Below, in pieces: positions 8,678 to 16,153 of a DNA stretch of 64,000 nt. The position numbers were made by a program, and so were the translations under genes. The DNA comes from Nitrospirota bacterium (GTDB lineage: Bacteria > JACPQY01): the NCBI GenBank assembly GCA_016190245.1, contig JACPQY010000060.1:112443-176442 (forward strand), read 5' to 3'. Each line of letters opens with the position of its first letter. Positions within the stretch are counted from its first letter, which is position 1. A model generated the notes under the pieces. That model was not told the origin of the DNA. It saw only the letters and a list, made by a program, of their open reading frames with translations, and did no database searches.

Positions 8678-10084
8678 TTACATGGAAGAGAGGCAGGCCT
8701 GCGCCCAATGCCTGAGGTCGTGGGCGGCGACCAACTCCCGCATTCTTCTCATGCGCCTGCGTTTTTCGGGGAGTGGCATCTCAAGGGCGGCGGCCAAGGT
8801 TTTCGCCACCTCTTGCGGGTTGTAGGGGTTGACGACGAGCGCGTCCGACATCTCCTCGACGGCCCCCGCGAACTCGCTCAAGACGAGGACCCCTCGCTCC
8901 TCCGGATGACAGGCCACATATTCCTTCGCCACGAGGTTCATGCCGTCTCTCAGGGGCGTAACCAGCGCCACGTCCGCCGCTCGGTAGTGCGCCGCCAGGC
9001 TGGGAAGAGCCAGCATCCGGAAATAGTAGTGGATCGGGACCCACCCCGAGCGCGAGAAGCGCCCGTTGATCCGACCGATGGACCGGTCGATGTCCTCTTT
9101 CATCCGGCGGTATTCCCCCACCCGCGTTCGGCTCGGCACCATCACCTGGAGGAAGACGAACCGCTCGTGATACGCTGGATTCTGTTCAAGGAAGACCTCG
9201 ATGGCCTCCAGCCTTTCCAGCACCCCCTTCGTGTAGTCGAGCCGGTCCACCGCGAGCGCCAGGTGACGCGCCCGGAGCTGGCGCCTCAGTTCACGCACGT
9301 GCTGTTTCACCTCCGCGGAGTCCGCGAGCTGAGCCAGCGCCTCCGCGTCGACGCCCATGGGGAAGGCCCGCACCTTGACCCGCCTGTCCTCGAGCCGCAC
9401 CGTGCCTTTCTTTCGGAGGACCTTCAGCCCCAGGACCTTGTTCACGCATTGCAGGAAGTTCCTCGCGTACTCGACGGTGTGGAAGCCGATCACGTTGCTG
9501 TCCAGGAGCCCCAGGAGCAGTTCGGCGCGCCACGGGAAGACGGCGAAGACTTCCCTTGCGGGAAAGGGCACATGCCAGAAGAAGAGGATCCTGGCTCGCT
9601 TTCGCCGGGTTCGGATCATGTGCGGAACCAGCGCCAATTGGTAGTCGTGCACCCAGATGACATCTCCGGGCCGGTACTCATCCAGGACGGCCCGCGCGAT
9701 CTTCTGGTTGACTTGGAGGAACGTCTCCCACTCCTCCGTGCTGAACTTGCATCGGCCGATGAAATAGTGGGCGAGGGGCCAAAGGGCGTTGTTCGACAGC
9801 CCCGAATAGAAACCGGAGACCTCTTTGTCGGTGAGATGGACCAGCCGGAGCGCGTAGCGTGGAGCCTCGATCGGCACCTCGACTCGGCGCAGGCCCCGCC
9901 GATCGCCCCCCGTGTCCCCCCACGCGATCCACAGGCCGCCGCGCTCCTGCATGATCGGATCGAGGCCCGCCACGAGACCTCCCACCGCGCGCTCGGCCTT
10001 AAGCTCCGTCGGCGCGCCGCGAACGCTGTAGGGCGCCCGGCTGGACACCACAATCAACCGTTGGTCCTTGGGCGGCGCCGGCAC
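8678..10084 (-). CDS. otsA: Trehalose-6-phosphate synthase
   Basis: A 468-residue GT20 glycosyltransferase that joins nucleotide-activated glucose to glucose-6-phosphate. Visible landmarks are the N-terminal VVSSRAPY and GGLVAGLDP segment, WVHDYQLALVPHMIR, DRLDYTKGVLERLEAIE, and the donor-site LRDGMNLVAKEYVA. The start is GTG at 10084. The -10-like TAGATT ends 6 bases upstream and no ribosome site is present, so the message may be leaderless. It is divergent from the MerR-type regulator and in an operon with otsB. The likely role is osmotic or desiccation protection. Confidence 0.94.
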   Translation of the reverse strand: MPAPPKDQRLIVVSSRAPYSVRGAPTELKAERAVGGLVAGLDPIMQERGGLWIAWGDTGGDRRGLRRVEVPIEAPRYALRLVHLTDKEVSGFYSGLSNNALWPLAHYFIGRCKFSTEEWETFLQVNQKIARAVLDEYRPGDVIWVHDYQLALVPHMIRTRRKRARILFFWHVPFPAREVFAVFPWRAELLLGLLDSNVIGFHTVEYARNFLQCVNKVLGLKVLRKKGTVRLEDRRVKVRAFPMGVDAEALAQLADSAEVKQHVRELRRQLRARHLALAVDRLDYTKGVLERLEAIEVFLEQNPAYHERFVFLQVMVPSRTRVGEYRRMKEDIDRSIGRINGRFSRSGWVPIHYYFRMLALPSLAAHYRAADVALVTPLRDGMNLVAKEYVACHPEERGVLVLSEFAGAVEEMSDALVVNPYNPQEVAKTLAAALEMPLPEKRRRMRRMRELVAAHDLRHWAQACLSSM

Positions 10085-10090
10085 AACACC

Positions 10091-10119
10091 AATCTACCCC
10101 AACTCGTCCCTCTTGCCCA
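10091..10119 (-). promoter_or_regulatory. Likely otsAB promoter, leaderless type
   Basis: On the minus strand TGGGCA (10119-10114), a 17-base spacer and TAGATT (10096-10091) sit directly before the GTG of otsA at 10084. The usual start point, about 7 bases after the -10, falls on the start codon itself. The -35 matches consensus at 4 of 6 positions. Confidence 0.5.
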
Positions 10120-10157
10120 CGTTCCATTCGGTCGGCGGTCGAGGCGGGGGGCTGGCC

Positions 10158-10195
10158 TTGACAGGGGGGCATAGGAAGTAGTAAGTGGTACTTCC
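10158..10195 (+). promoter_or_regulatory. Promoter and 22-bp palindromic operator of the MerR-type regulator
   Basis: TTGACA at 10158-10163 is followed by a perfect 7-base inverted repeat, GGAAGTA (10174-10180) and TACTTCC (10189-10195), separated by 8 bases. The -10 would lie inside it (around 10181-10187). MerR-family proteins bind palindromes between or overlapping the -35 and -10, so this is the likely self-operator, and it could also affect otsAB on the other strand. Confidence 0.6.
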
Positions 10196-10198
10196 GAC

Positions 10199-10954
10199 AT
10201 GCCACAACGGGAACGGCTCAGGATGAGCGAGATCGCCCGGCGCGCGGCCGTCGCGCCGAGCACGATCAAGTATTACATGAGCCAGGGTCTCCTGCCCAGG
10301 CCCGTCAAGACGAGCCGCAACATGGCCTACTACGACCAGAGCACGGTCGAGCGCGTGCGGCTGATCAAGGAATTGCAGGAGAAGGCCTTCCTGCCGCTTA
10401 GTGTGGTTCGCCGGATCCTCCGGCACACGCCGGACCCCGGCGACATCCGCGAAGTCCTCAAGTTCCGAGGCTTCCGTCCACCCGAGTGGGGAGGGGGGCT
10501 GGAGGGAATCGAGGAACGGCGTCTGACGGAGGAGGGCCTGATCACGGCCGAGGACTTGAGGCGCCTCGAACGCGTAGGGATCATAGACCCCGAGGTGCGC
10601 CATGGGGAGAGGTTCTACGGGCCGGACGATGCCTCCATCATCCGGAATCTGGTGAGGGTGAGGAAGGCGGGGTTCACGCCGCAGCGGGGTTTTCGAATCG
10701 AACATCTCAAGATCTACAGAGAGGCGCTTGAGGAATTGGCCAAGAAGGAGATCGGACTGGCCCTCCAGGGCATCCTCGGAAAGATGAAGCCGGAGGAACT
10801 GCTGAAGGTGGCGGAGGAGGTCATGACCTGTACGAACGAGATGATCGCTGCGCTGCACCGCAAGATCGTCCGGCGGCTCCTCGGCGCCATCCGGAAGGAG
10901 ATGCGGGCGCGGGATGAAGGGAGCCGAAAGGGAGGCAACGGTGGCCGATCGTAG
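10199..10954 (+). CDS. MerR-family regulator with two MerR-like DNA-binding segments
   Basis: A 251-residue protein. Residues about 9-80 are a standard MerR winged helix (MSEIARRAAVAPSTIKYY, then GLLPRPVKTSRNMAYYD). Residues about 110-165 look like a second copy (LITAEDLRRLERVGIIDP, HGERFYGPDDASIIRNL, RKAGF). The rest is helical with no metal-binding cysteine cluster. Translation may start at ATG 10199, four bases after the palindrome, or at ATG 10223, which is closer to the first helix. The gene overlaps the thiolase-like gene by 14 bases, so it is part of, and probably controls, the downstream acyl-CoA/steroid-type operon. The effector is unknown. Confidence 0.85.
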   Translation: MPQRERLRMSEIARRAAVAPSTIKYYMSQGLLPRPVKTSRNMAYYDQSTVERVRLIKELQEKAFLPLSVVRRILRHTPDPGDIREVLKFRGFRPPEWGGGLEGIEERRLTEEGLITAEDLRRLERVGIIDPEVRHGERFYGPDDASIIRNLVRVRKAGFTPQRGFRIEHLKIYREALEELAKKEIGLALQGILGKMKPEELLKVAEEVMTCTNEMIAALHRKIVRRLLGAIRKEMRARDEGSRKGGNGGRS

Positions 10955-12149
10955 GCGGATGCGGAAGGCGGCGATCGCGGGCGTGGCGATGAGCCCCATC
11001 GCGAAGCACTTCAAGAGGCCGTACAAGGACGAAATTCGTGCCGTTGTGGAGGCAGCGCTGTCGGATGCCGGATTGGCACTGACGGACGTGGATGGCATGG
11101 TGTTCACGCCGCCCGGGATCGCCGGCCTCAGCCACGCCATGCACGCTCACCACATGGGCCACCTCTTCGGCCTCCCGCTGAAGACCGAGACGATGGTGGA
11201 GAATGGCGGAGCCACGGCAGCACAGGCGCTCCGATTCGGCCTCTATGAAGTGATGTCGAAGCGCTGCGACGTCTGTGTGGTCTGCGCCATCGACATCCGA
11301 CTGGACCCGACCGCGGACAGCGGGATGGACATGAGCCAATTCCTGACCGTGACGGTCACGTCGCTTTTCTCGGTGTACGGTCCGATTGACGCGCTGTACG
11401 GTCTCGGCGCTCCGATTCCCTACTACGCGATGTCGGCCCAGCGGTACCTCCACGAAACGGGCGTGACGCGTGAGCAACTCTCGTGGGTTCCGGTGACGCT
11501 CAGGCTTTCCTCTGCGCGGATCCCCGAGGCGATGTACAAGGAAACGATTGGCCCCGAAGACGTGACGGCCTCGCCCGTCATCAGTCCGCCGTTGCATCTT
11601 CTTGACTGCTCGGCCTTTGCGTCGGGTACCGCGGCGACCGTGATTGTCTCGCCGCGGGTGGCCAAGGAGCTCAAGAAGCGTCCCGTCTGGGTGGTGGGGA
11701 TGGGCGAGTGGCACGATCCCTCATCCTTCTTCTCGAACACCAAACCGATCTCGACGTTCGAGAGCATCCGCCGCGCGAGCAAGGAGGCGTTCCGCCAAGC
11801 GCGGGTTGCTCCATCGGACCTTCACGTGGCCGAGGTGTACGGGGTCTTTTCAGCGACGGAACTGATCATTCTGGAGGACCTTGGGCTTTTCGAAAGGGGG
11901 ACAGCGTGGAAGGCGTTCGCGGACGGCTCGATCGGTCCCGACGGGACCGGCGTGTGGGTGGATCCCTCGGGCTCGCGTCTCTCGCTCGGCCATCCGGCGG
12001 CGGCGACGCCGCTGATGGAAGTCTGGGGGGCGACCCGGGCGCTGCGCGGCGAACTCCAGACGAGTCGGAGCAAACTCGACTTGGCACTCGTACACGCCGA
12101 GCACGGGATGCTGAACGGGTCTTCGGTGTATATCCTCGAGGGGGCATGA
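10941..12149 (+). CDS. Thiolase-fold lipid-transfer/aldolase-like protein lacking thiolase cysteines
   Basis: 402 residues from GTG 10941, which has GGAGG six bases upstream inside the end of the regulator gene. It has the SCP2-thiolase/Ltp fold: AIAGVAMSPIAKH at the N-terminus, DVDGMVFTPPG, VAEVYGVFSATEL and a GHPAAATPL block. The catalytic Cys position of thiolases (NxxCASG) reads VENGGATAAQ, and the second Cys site near the C-terminus reads HGMLNGSS, so thiolysis is unlikely. Ltp2-type proteins share this loss and act as retro-aldolases on acyl-CoA with a DUF35 partner. A DUF35 gene follows after 13 bases, supporting an aldolase complex here. The substrate is inferred, not shown. Confidence 0.8.
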   Translation: MADRRRMRKAAIAGVAMSPIAKHFKRPYKDEIRAVVEAALSDAGLALTDVDGMVFTPPGIAGLSHAMHAHHMGHLFGLPLKTETMVENGGATAAQALRFGLYEVMSKRCDVCVVCAIDIRLDPTADSGMDMSQFLTVTVTSLFSVYGPIDALYGLGAPIPYYAMSAQRYLHETGVTREQLSWVPVTLRLSSARIPEAMYKETIGPEDVTASPVISPPLHLLDCSAFASGTAATVIVSPRVAKELKKRPVWVVGMGEWHDPSSFFSNTKPISTFESIRRASKEAFRQARVAPSDLHVAEVYGVFSATELIILEDLGLFERGTAWKAFADGSIGPDGTGVWVDPSGSRLSLGHPAAATPLMEVWGATRALRGELQTSRSKLDLALVHAEHGMLNGSSVYILEGA

Positions 12150-12162
12150 GGGGAGACCGAGC

Positions 12163-12591
12163 ATGAACCCCAAGGAAATCATAGGAAACCTCGGCCAGGC
12201 GTGCCTGCGCCACTACGGTGACGAGGCCACGCTGAAATTCTTCGCACATCTCAAGGCGCGCGAGTTCAAGTCCACGCGATGCCTCTCGTGCCGGAAGATC
12301 GGGTACCCGCCGCGCGCGTTCTGTCCCTTCTGCGGCAAGGGTGAGGTCGAGTGGGTGGATCTGCCCCGCAGCGGAAAGCTTTACGCCTTCTCACAGCAGG
12401 ACCGGGCGCTGAGATTCACGAAACCCGACGTGCTCGGGCTCGTCGAACTCAGGGGTGTTGGACACATCCTGACCAAGATCGCCGCCCCGATCGAGACGCT
12501 TCGGATCGGACTGCCCGTGCGGCTCGATTTCATCGAGATCGAGGGGGAGATTGTCCTTCACCAGTTCAAGCAGGTGGGAGGGCAGGGGTGA
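12163..12591 (+). CDS. DUF35 OB-fold protein with zinc ribbon
   Basis: 142 residues. The rubredoxin-like zinc ribbon is at about residues 41-60, with C-L-S-C and C-P-F-C pairs (TRCLSCRK, FCPFCGKG), and an OB-fold beta barrel follows (WVDLPRSGKLYAFS, DVLGLVELRG). Such proteins pair with SCP2-thiolase homologues and bind CoA thioesters. In the steroid igr pathway the equivalent domain of ChsH2 is needed for Ltp2 aldolase activity. It sits directly after the thiolase-fold gene and before two acyl-CoA dehydrogenases. The start is ATG at 12163, preceded by GGGGAGA. Confidence 0.85.
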   Translation: MNPKEIIGNLGQACLRHYGDEATLKFFAHLKAREFKSTRCLSCRKIGYPPRAFCPFCGKGEVEWVDLPRSGKLYAFSQQDRALRFTKPDVLGLVELRGVGHILTKIAAPIETLRIGLPVRLDFIEIEGEIVLHQFKQVGGQG

Positions 12592-12649
12592 ACGGCCAAC
12601 GGCAAAGGGCCGGGGGCAGAGTGCAGAGCGCAGGGGCGGGGCGCGGAAA

Positions 12650-13699
12650 GTGAGCTTTGCGCTCAGCGGCGAGCAGAAACTGATTTCCGAATCGGCGGCC
12701 CGGTTCGCGCAGACCTTGCGCGAGCGCCAAAGGGACACGGAGGCTCAGGGTCTGAGCGGGGAGCTCGTCCGCACGTACCGGGAGTTGGGATTGCTGGGCC
12801 TCGACTGGCCTGAGAAGGACGGTGGTGTGCAGCTCGGACGTTTGAGCAAGGGGATCGCGCTCGAGGAGTTGGCGTTTGGCGACGCGGCGGCGGCGCTTGC
12901 GCTGGACCGCGTCTCCTGGGTTTGCTCGCCGTTACTCGATATCGAGGGCGCGGCGGACCGAGTGGCGGCGGCGATCCGCGAGGGCGGCGAGGGGTTCTCG
13001 CCCGTTGCCTGCGTGGACACGGACGAGCGGCTCGCGCTCGAATCGGGCCGGTTGAAGGGACGGCTTCCCTACCTGCCAGCCTCGCGGTGCGATGTTCTCT
13101 ATGTGTTGAAAGGGAGGAGGTTGGCGGCGATCCGGGATGGTGTCTCGCTCGCGCCCACGCTTCCCGGCGCTCTCGACGCGCTGGGTGCGTCGTCGGCCGA
13201 AATAGACGGACCGGTCCTGTGGTCGTTGGATTTCCCGCGGCCCGTCGCGCTCGAACTGGCTGGCCTGTGGCGCTTCTATCTGGCGTCGGTCCTTCTCGGG
13301 GTCTCGCGCGCGGCGACGGAGTACGCCCAAGCCTACTGCCTGGAACGGGTCGCGTTCGGGAAGAAGGTGGCGCACCACCAGGCGGTGGCCTTTGCGCTGG
13401 TGGACATGTCGATTGCGGTCGAAGCGGCGCGGCTGCTCGTGCGCCGCGCAGCGGCTGCCGCGGATGAAGGAAAGCCGGCCGCGCTGGAACTCAATGCGGC
13501 GTTCCTCCAGGCGTCGGAATGCGCCCTCATGACCACCACGGGCGCCGTGCAGTTCCTTGCCAGCGCGGGATACGTGCGCGATCACCCCGTCGAGAAATGG
13601 ATGCGGGAGGCTCGAGCCCTCACGCTTCTGATGGGCGGATCGGACGGTGCGCAGCTCGACGCGAACGAGGCCCTTAGATCTTCGTTGGAGGCCGCGTGA
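12650..13699 (+). CDS. Acyl-CoA dehydrogenase-like subunit without catalytic glutamate
   Basis: About 349 residues if GTG 12650 is the start. The 99 bases before it in the same frame encode low-complexity sequence overlapping the DUF35 gene and are left out. N-terminal (FALSGEQKLISESAARFA) and C-terminal helical domains of the acyl-CoA dehydrogenase fold are present, with VAFGKKVAHHQAVAFALVD. The segment that normally reads YEGTxQIQ with the base glutamate reads LLMGGSDGAQ, so no catalytic Glu is seen. Small partner subunits of heterotetrameric dehydrogenases (ChsE1-ChsE2 type) are similar. Its stop overlaps the next dehydrogenase's GTG by 4 bases, which favours coupled synthesis and a joint enzyme. 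Confidence 0.82.
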   Translation: MSFALSGEQKLISESAARFAQTLRERQRDTEAQGLSGELVRTYRELGLLGLDWPEKDGGVQLGRLSKGIALEELAFGDAAAALALDRVSWVCSPLLDIEGAADRVAAAIREGGEGFSPVACVDTDERLALESGRLKGRLPYLPASRCDVLYVLKGRRLAAIRDGVSLAPTLPGALDALGASSAEIDGPVLWSLDFPRPVALELAGLWRFYLASVLLGVSRAATEYAQAYCLERVAFGKKVAHHQAVAFALVDMSIAVEAARLLVRRAAAAADEGKPAALELNAAFLQASECALMTTTGAVQFLASAGYVRDHPVEKWMREARALTLLMGGSDGAQLDANEALRSSLEAA

Positions 13700-14916
13700 T
13701 CGATCTGGTCGAAGTCCCTCCGGCCATCCGCAATCTGGTCGAGATGACGCGATGGATGGGGAAGGAGCATCTGCGGCCCCTCGGGATCGAGGCCGACCGA
13801 CAGGGTCATCCACACCCGCCCGATCATCCGTTCTACAAGATGGTGGCCGAGATGGGGATCATGAAGCGCCGGATGGAACAGGAGACGCCGGCCGACGAAA
13901 AGAAGGATGAGGGGAAGGAGCGGTGGGGCGCGCGCTCGGCGGTCCTGGCGCTCGAGGAGGCATCCTACTGGGATCGGGGCATGGCCGTTTCACTGCCGGG
14001 CCCCGGGCTGGGGGGGCCGCCCATTTCGCAACTTGGCACCCCCGAGCAGAAGGAGAGGTTTCTGGGGATTTTTCGAGACACATCCAAACCCCGGTGGGGC
14101 GCGTTCGGGATGACGGAGCCGGGCGCGGGTTCGGACGTGGCGCGGATCGCCACGCGATGCGAGAAGAAGGGCTCCGAGTGGGTGCTGAACGGGGAGAAGT
14201 CGTTCTGTTCGAACAGCCCGCGGGCCGACTGGGTGGTGGTGTATGCGACGATCGACCGCAACCTGGGCCGCGAGGGGCACCGGGCGTTCGTGATCGAGCG
14301 GGGGACGGCGGGCATGAGCACGCCCAAACTCGAGAAGAAGATGGGGCTGGTGTCCTACGAAACGGCCTCGTTTTCGCTCACGGACTGCCGCCTGCCGGCG
14401 GGGAATCTTCTTGGAGGGGAGGCGGTGTACAAGGGGAAGGCGGGGTTCGTTTCCGCGATGAAGTCGTTCGACATCTCGCGGCCCGCGATTGCGGCGATGG
14501 CGGCAGGGATCGCACGCGCGGCGTATGACTACACGCGGGATTTCGTGAAGCAGAACTACACCACGGGGCGTCCCATCCCGCGGTATGCGAGGATGCTCGA
14601 CCGGCTCACCACGATGAAGCGCAAGATCGAGGCGTCCGCCCTGCTCTGCTGGAAGGCGGGATGGATGGCCGACCTGCGCGAGCCCAACACCCTCATGGCC
14701 TCGATGGCCAAGGCGTACTCGGCGCCCGCCGCGCTGGAGGCGTGCAGCCTGGGTCTTGAGGTCCTGGGGGACGCGGGGGTGACCAAGGACTACTTCATCG
14801 AGAAGCTCTACCGGGACGTGAAGGCGATGGACATTGTGGAGGGCACGGGGCAGATTCAGCGGATCGTGATCGCGAGGCGGATGCTTGACTATCCGCGGGC
14901 GGAACAAGGGGGATGA
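13696..14916 (+). CDS. Acyl-CoA dehydrogenase, catalytic subunit
   Basis: 406-residue flavoprotein with the family blocks FGMTEPGAGSDVA (substrate/FAD loop), NGEKSFCSN, and near the C-terminus DIVEGTGQIQRIV, which carries the glutamate expected to remove the alpha proton. It would introduce a 2,3-double bond in a CoA thioester and pass electrons to ETF. The GTG start lies in the GTGA overlap with the preceding subunit gene. Both together resemble the unequal subunit pairs that act on steroid side chains, though fatty or branched acyl-CoA substrates are also possible. Confidence 0.9.
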   Translation: MIDLVEVPPAIRNLVEMTRWMGKEHLRPLGIEADRQGHPHPPDHPFYKMVAEMGIMKRRMEQETPADEKKDEGKERWGARSAVLALEEASYWDRGMAVSLPGPGLGGPPISQLGTPEQKERFLGIFRDTSKPRWGAFGMTEPGAGSDVARIATRCEKKGSEWVLNGEKSFCSNSPRADWVVVYATIDRNLGREGHRAFVIERGTAGMSTPKLEKKMGLVSYETASFSLTDCRLPAGNLLGGEAVYKGKAGFVSAMKSFDISRPAIAAMAAGIARAAYDYTRDFVKQNYTTGRPIPRYARMLDRLTTMKRKIEASALLCWKAGWMADLREPNTLMASMAKAYSAPAALEACSLGLEVLGDAGVTKDYFIEKLYRDVKAMDIVEGTGQIQRIVIARRMLDYPRAEQGG

Positions 14917-14924
14917 GCCCCGAG

Positions 14925-14989
14925 GATTTGAAATCTCAGATCTCAAATCTCAGATCACAGGTTTCTGACTTGAAATTTCAGATTCCAAG
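14925..14989. repeat. Heptamer repeat tract in a dehydrogenase intergenic gap
   Basis: An A/T-rich island made of 7-base units (AAATCTC, AGATCTC, AAATCTC, AGATCAC, then AAATTTC, AGATTCC) fills most of the gap before the alcohol dehydrogenase. Related units occur at 46009-46038, and a different heptamer set lies at 63858-64000. It is not coding. Confidence 0.7.
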
Positions 14990-15009
14990 CTGCAGAAAAG
15001 GAGAGACAC

Positions 15010-16146
15010 ATGGTTGACTTGCCGAAGAAGGCCAAAGCGGCCGTATGGGTGAAGGCGGGTGCGCCTGTGGAGATCCGGGAGTATCCGGTGGTGCCGCCCC
15101 CGCCGGGGCACGTGCTGGTGAAGATCGAGCGCGCGAACATCTGCGGCTCGGATCTGCACATGTACCGGGGTGACGCCTTTGCCGGGATGCCGCTCCCCTT
15201 CGCGTTCGTGATGGGACACGAGATGATGGGTTCCGTGGCCGCGCTTGGAGAAGGAGTGGAGCGCGACGCGCGCGGGAACACGCTTAGCCCCGGAGACCTC
15301 GTGACGTTCTCCTACTTCCGTGGCTGCGGCACCTGCGGTGTGTGCCTCAGCGGTCGCGAGTACGCCTGTTTTTTCAGCCTCATCTCCATCGTTTCGGATG
15401 CGGATGAGGCGCCGCACTTCAAGGGCGGCTGGGCGGAGTACTACTACGTGCGGCCCGGCCAGAAGGTTTTCAAGGTGCCCGAGGGCGTTTCCCCGCAACT
15501 CGCGGCCGGGTGCAACTGTGCCCTGGCCCAGGTCATTCACGGCCTCCGAACGGTTGGCCTGAGGTACGGCGATCAGGTGGTGATCCAGGGCGCCGGGGGC
15601 CTCGGGCTCTACGCGACGGCCGTCGCACGAAAAATGGGCGCGAGCAAGATCGTGGTGATCGATGGCATCCAGGCCCGCCTCGATCTGGCAAAGGAGTTCG
15701 GCGCGGACGAGGTCGTGTCCATGCAGGCCGTGCCGGACGCGAAGGAGCGCACCTCCTTCGTCAAGGGCCTCACGAACGGCGGGTCCGACGTGTGCATCGA
15801 GGTGGTGGGGCGTGCCGTGGCCGTGAACGAGGGGGTGCGGATGCTTCAGCGCGGTGGCCGCTATCTCATCATGGGCAGCATCAACCCGCGCGATTTCGTC
15901 AAGCTGGACCCCTCGATCTGCGTCACCCAGAACCTCACGCTCTACGGGGTTTGTCTCTACGACCCGATCTGCTTGGGCTACGCGCTCGACTTCGTGAGGG
16001 AAGCGGGGCACAAGCTTCCGATGGACAAGATGTCTGCCCGGACGTTCGCTCTCACGGAGGTGAACCAGGCCATCGAGGCGGCGGACGCGCTCTCGAACCA
16101 GAAGACGACGGCGCTGCGTGTCCAACTCACGATGGAGGGCCGGTAG
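15010..16146 (+). CDS. Zinc-dependent medium-chain alcohol dehydrogenase
   Basis: 378 residues of the MDR family. It has catalytic-zinc ligands in NICGSDLH and GHEMMG, a structural-zinc lobe GCGTCGVCLSGREYAC, and a Rossmann motif GAGGLGLYA with an acidic residue after the second strand (VIDGIQ) that favours NAD+. The start is ATG after AAAAGGAG. It lies between the acyl-CoA dehydrogenases and an aldehyde dehydrogenase, so it probably oxidises an alcohol group of the operon's substrate or product to an aldehyde or ketone. The exact substrate cannot be read from the sequence. Confidence 0.9.
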   Translation: MVDLPKKAKAAVWVKAGAPVEIREYPVVPPPPGHVLVKIERANICGSDLHMYRGDAFAGMPLPFAFVMGHEMMGSVAALGEGVERDARGNTLSPGDLVTFSYFRGCGTCGVCLSGREYACFFSLISIVSDADEAPHFKGGWAEYYYVRPGQKVFKVPEGVSPQLAAGCNCALAQVIHGLRTVGLRYGDQVVIQGAGGLGLYATAVARKMGASKIVVIDGIQARLDLAKEFGADEVVSMQAVPDAKERTSFVKGLTNGGSDVCIEVVGRAVAVNEGVRMLQRGGRYLIMGSINPRDFVKLDPSICVTQNLTLYGVCLYDPICLGYALDFVREAGHKLPMDKMSARTFALTEVNQAIEAADALSNQKTTALRVQLTMEGR

Positions 16147-16153
16147 GGGCGTC

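Noticed and set aside
12551..12649. Upstream ATG for the first acyl-CoA dehydrogenase
   Set aside because: The extra residues are low-complexity and overlap the DUF35 gene; GTG 12650 fits the family N-terminus.
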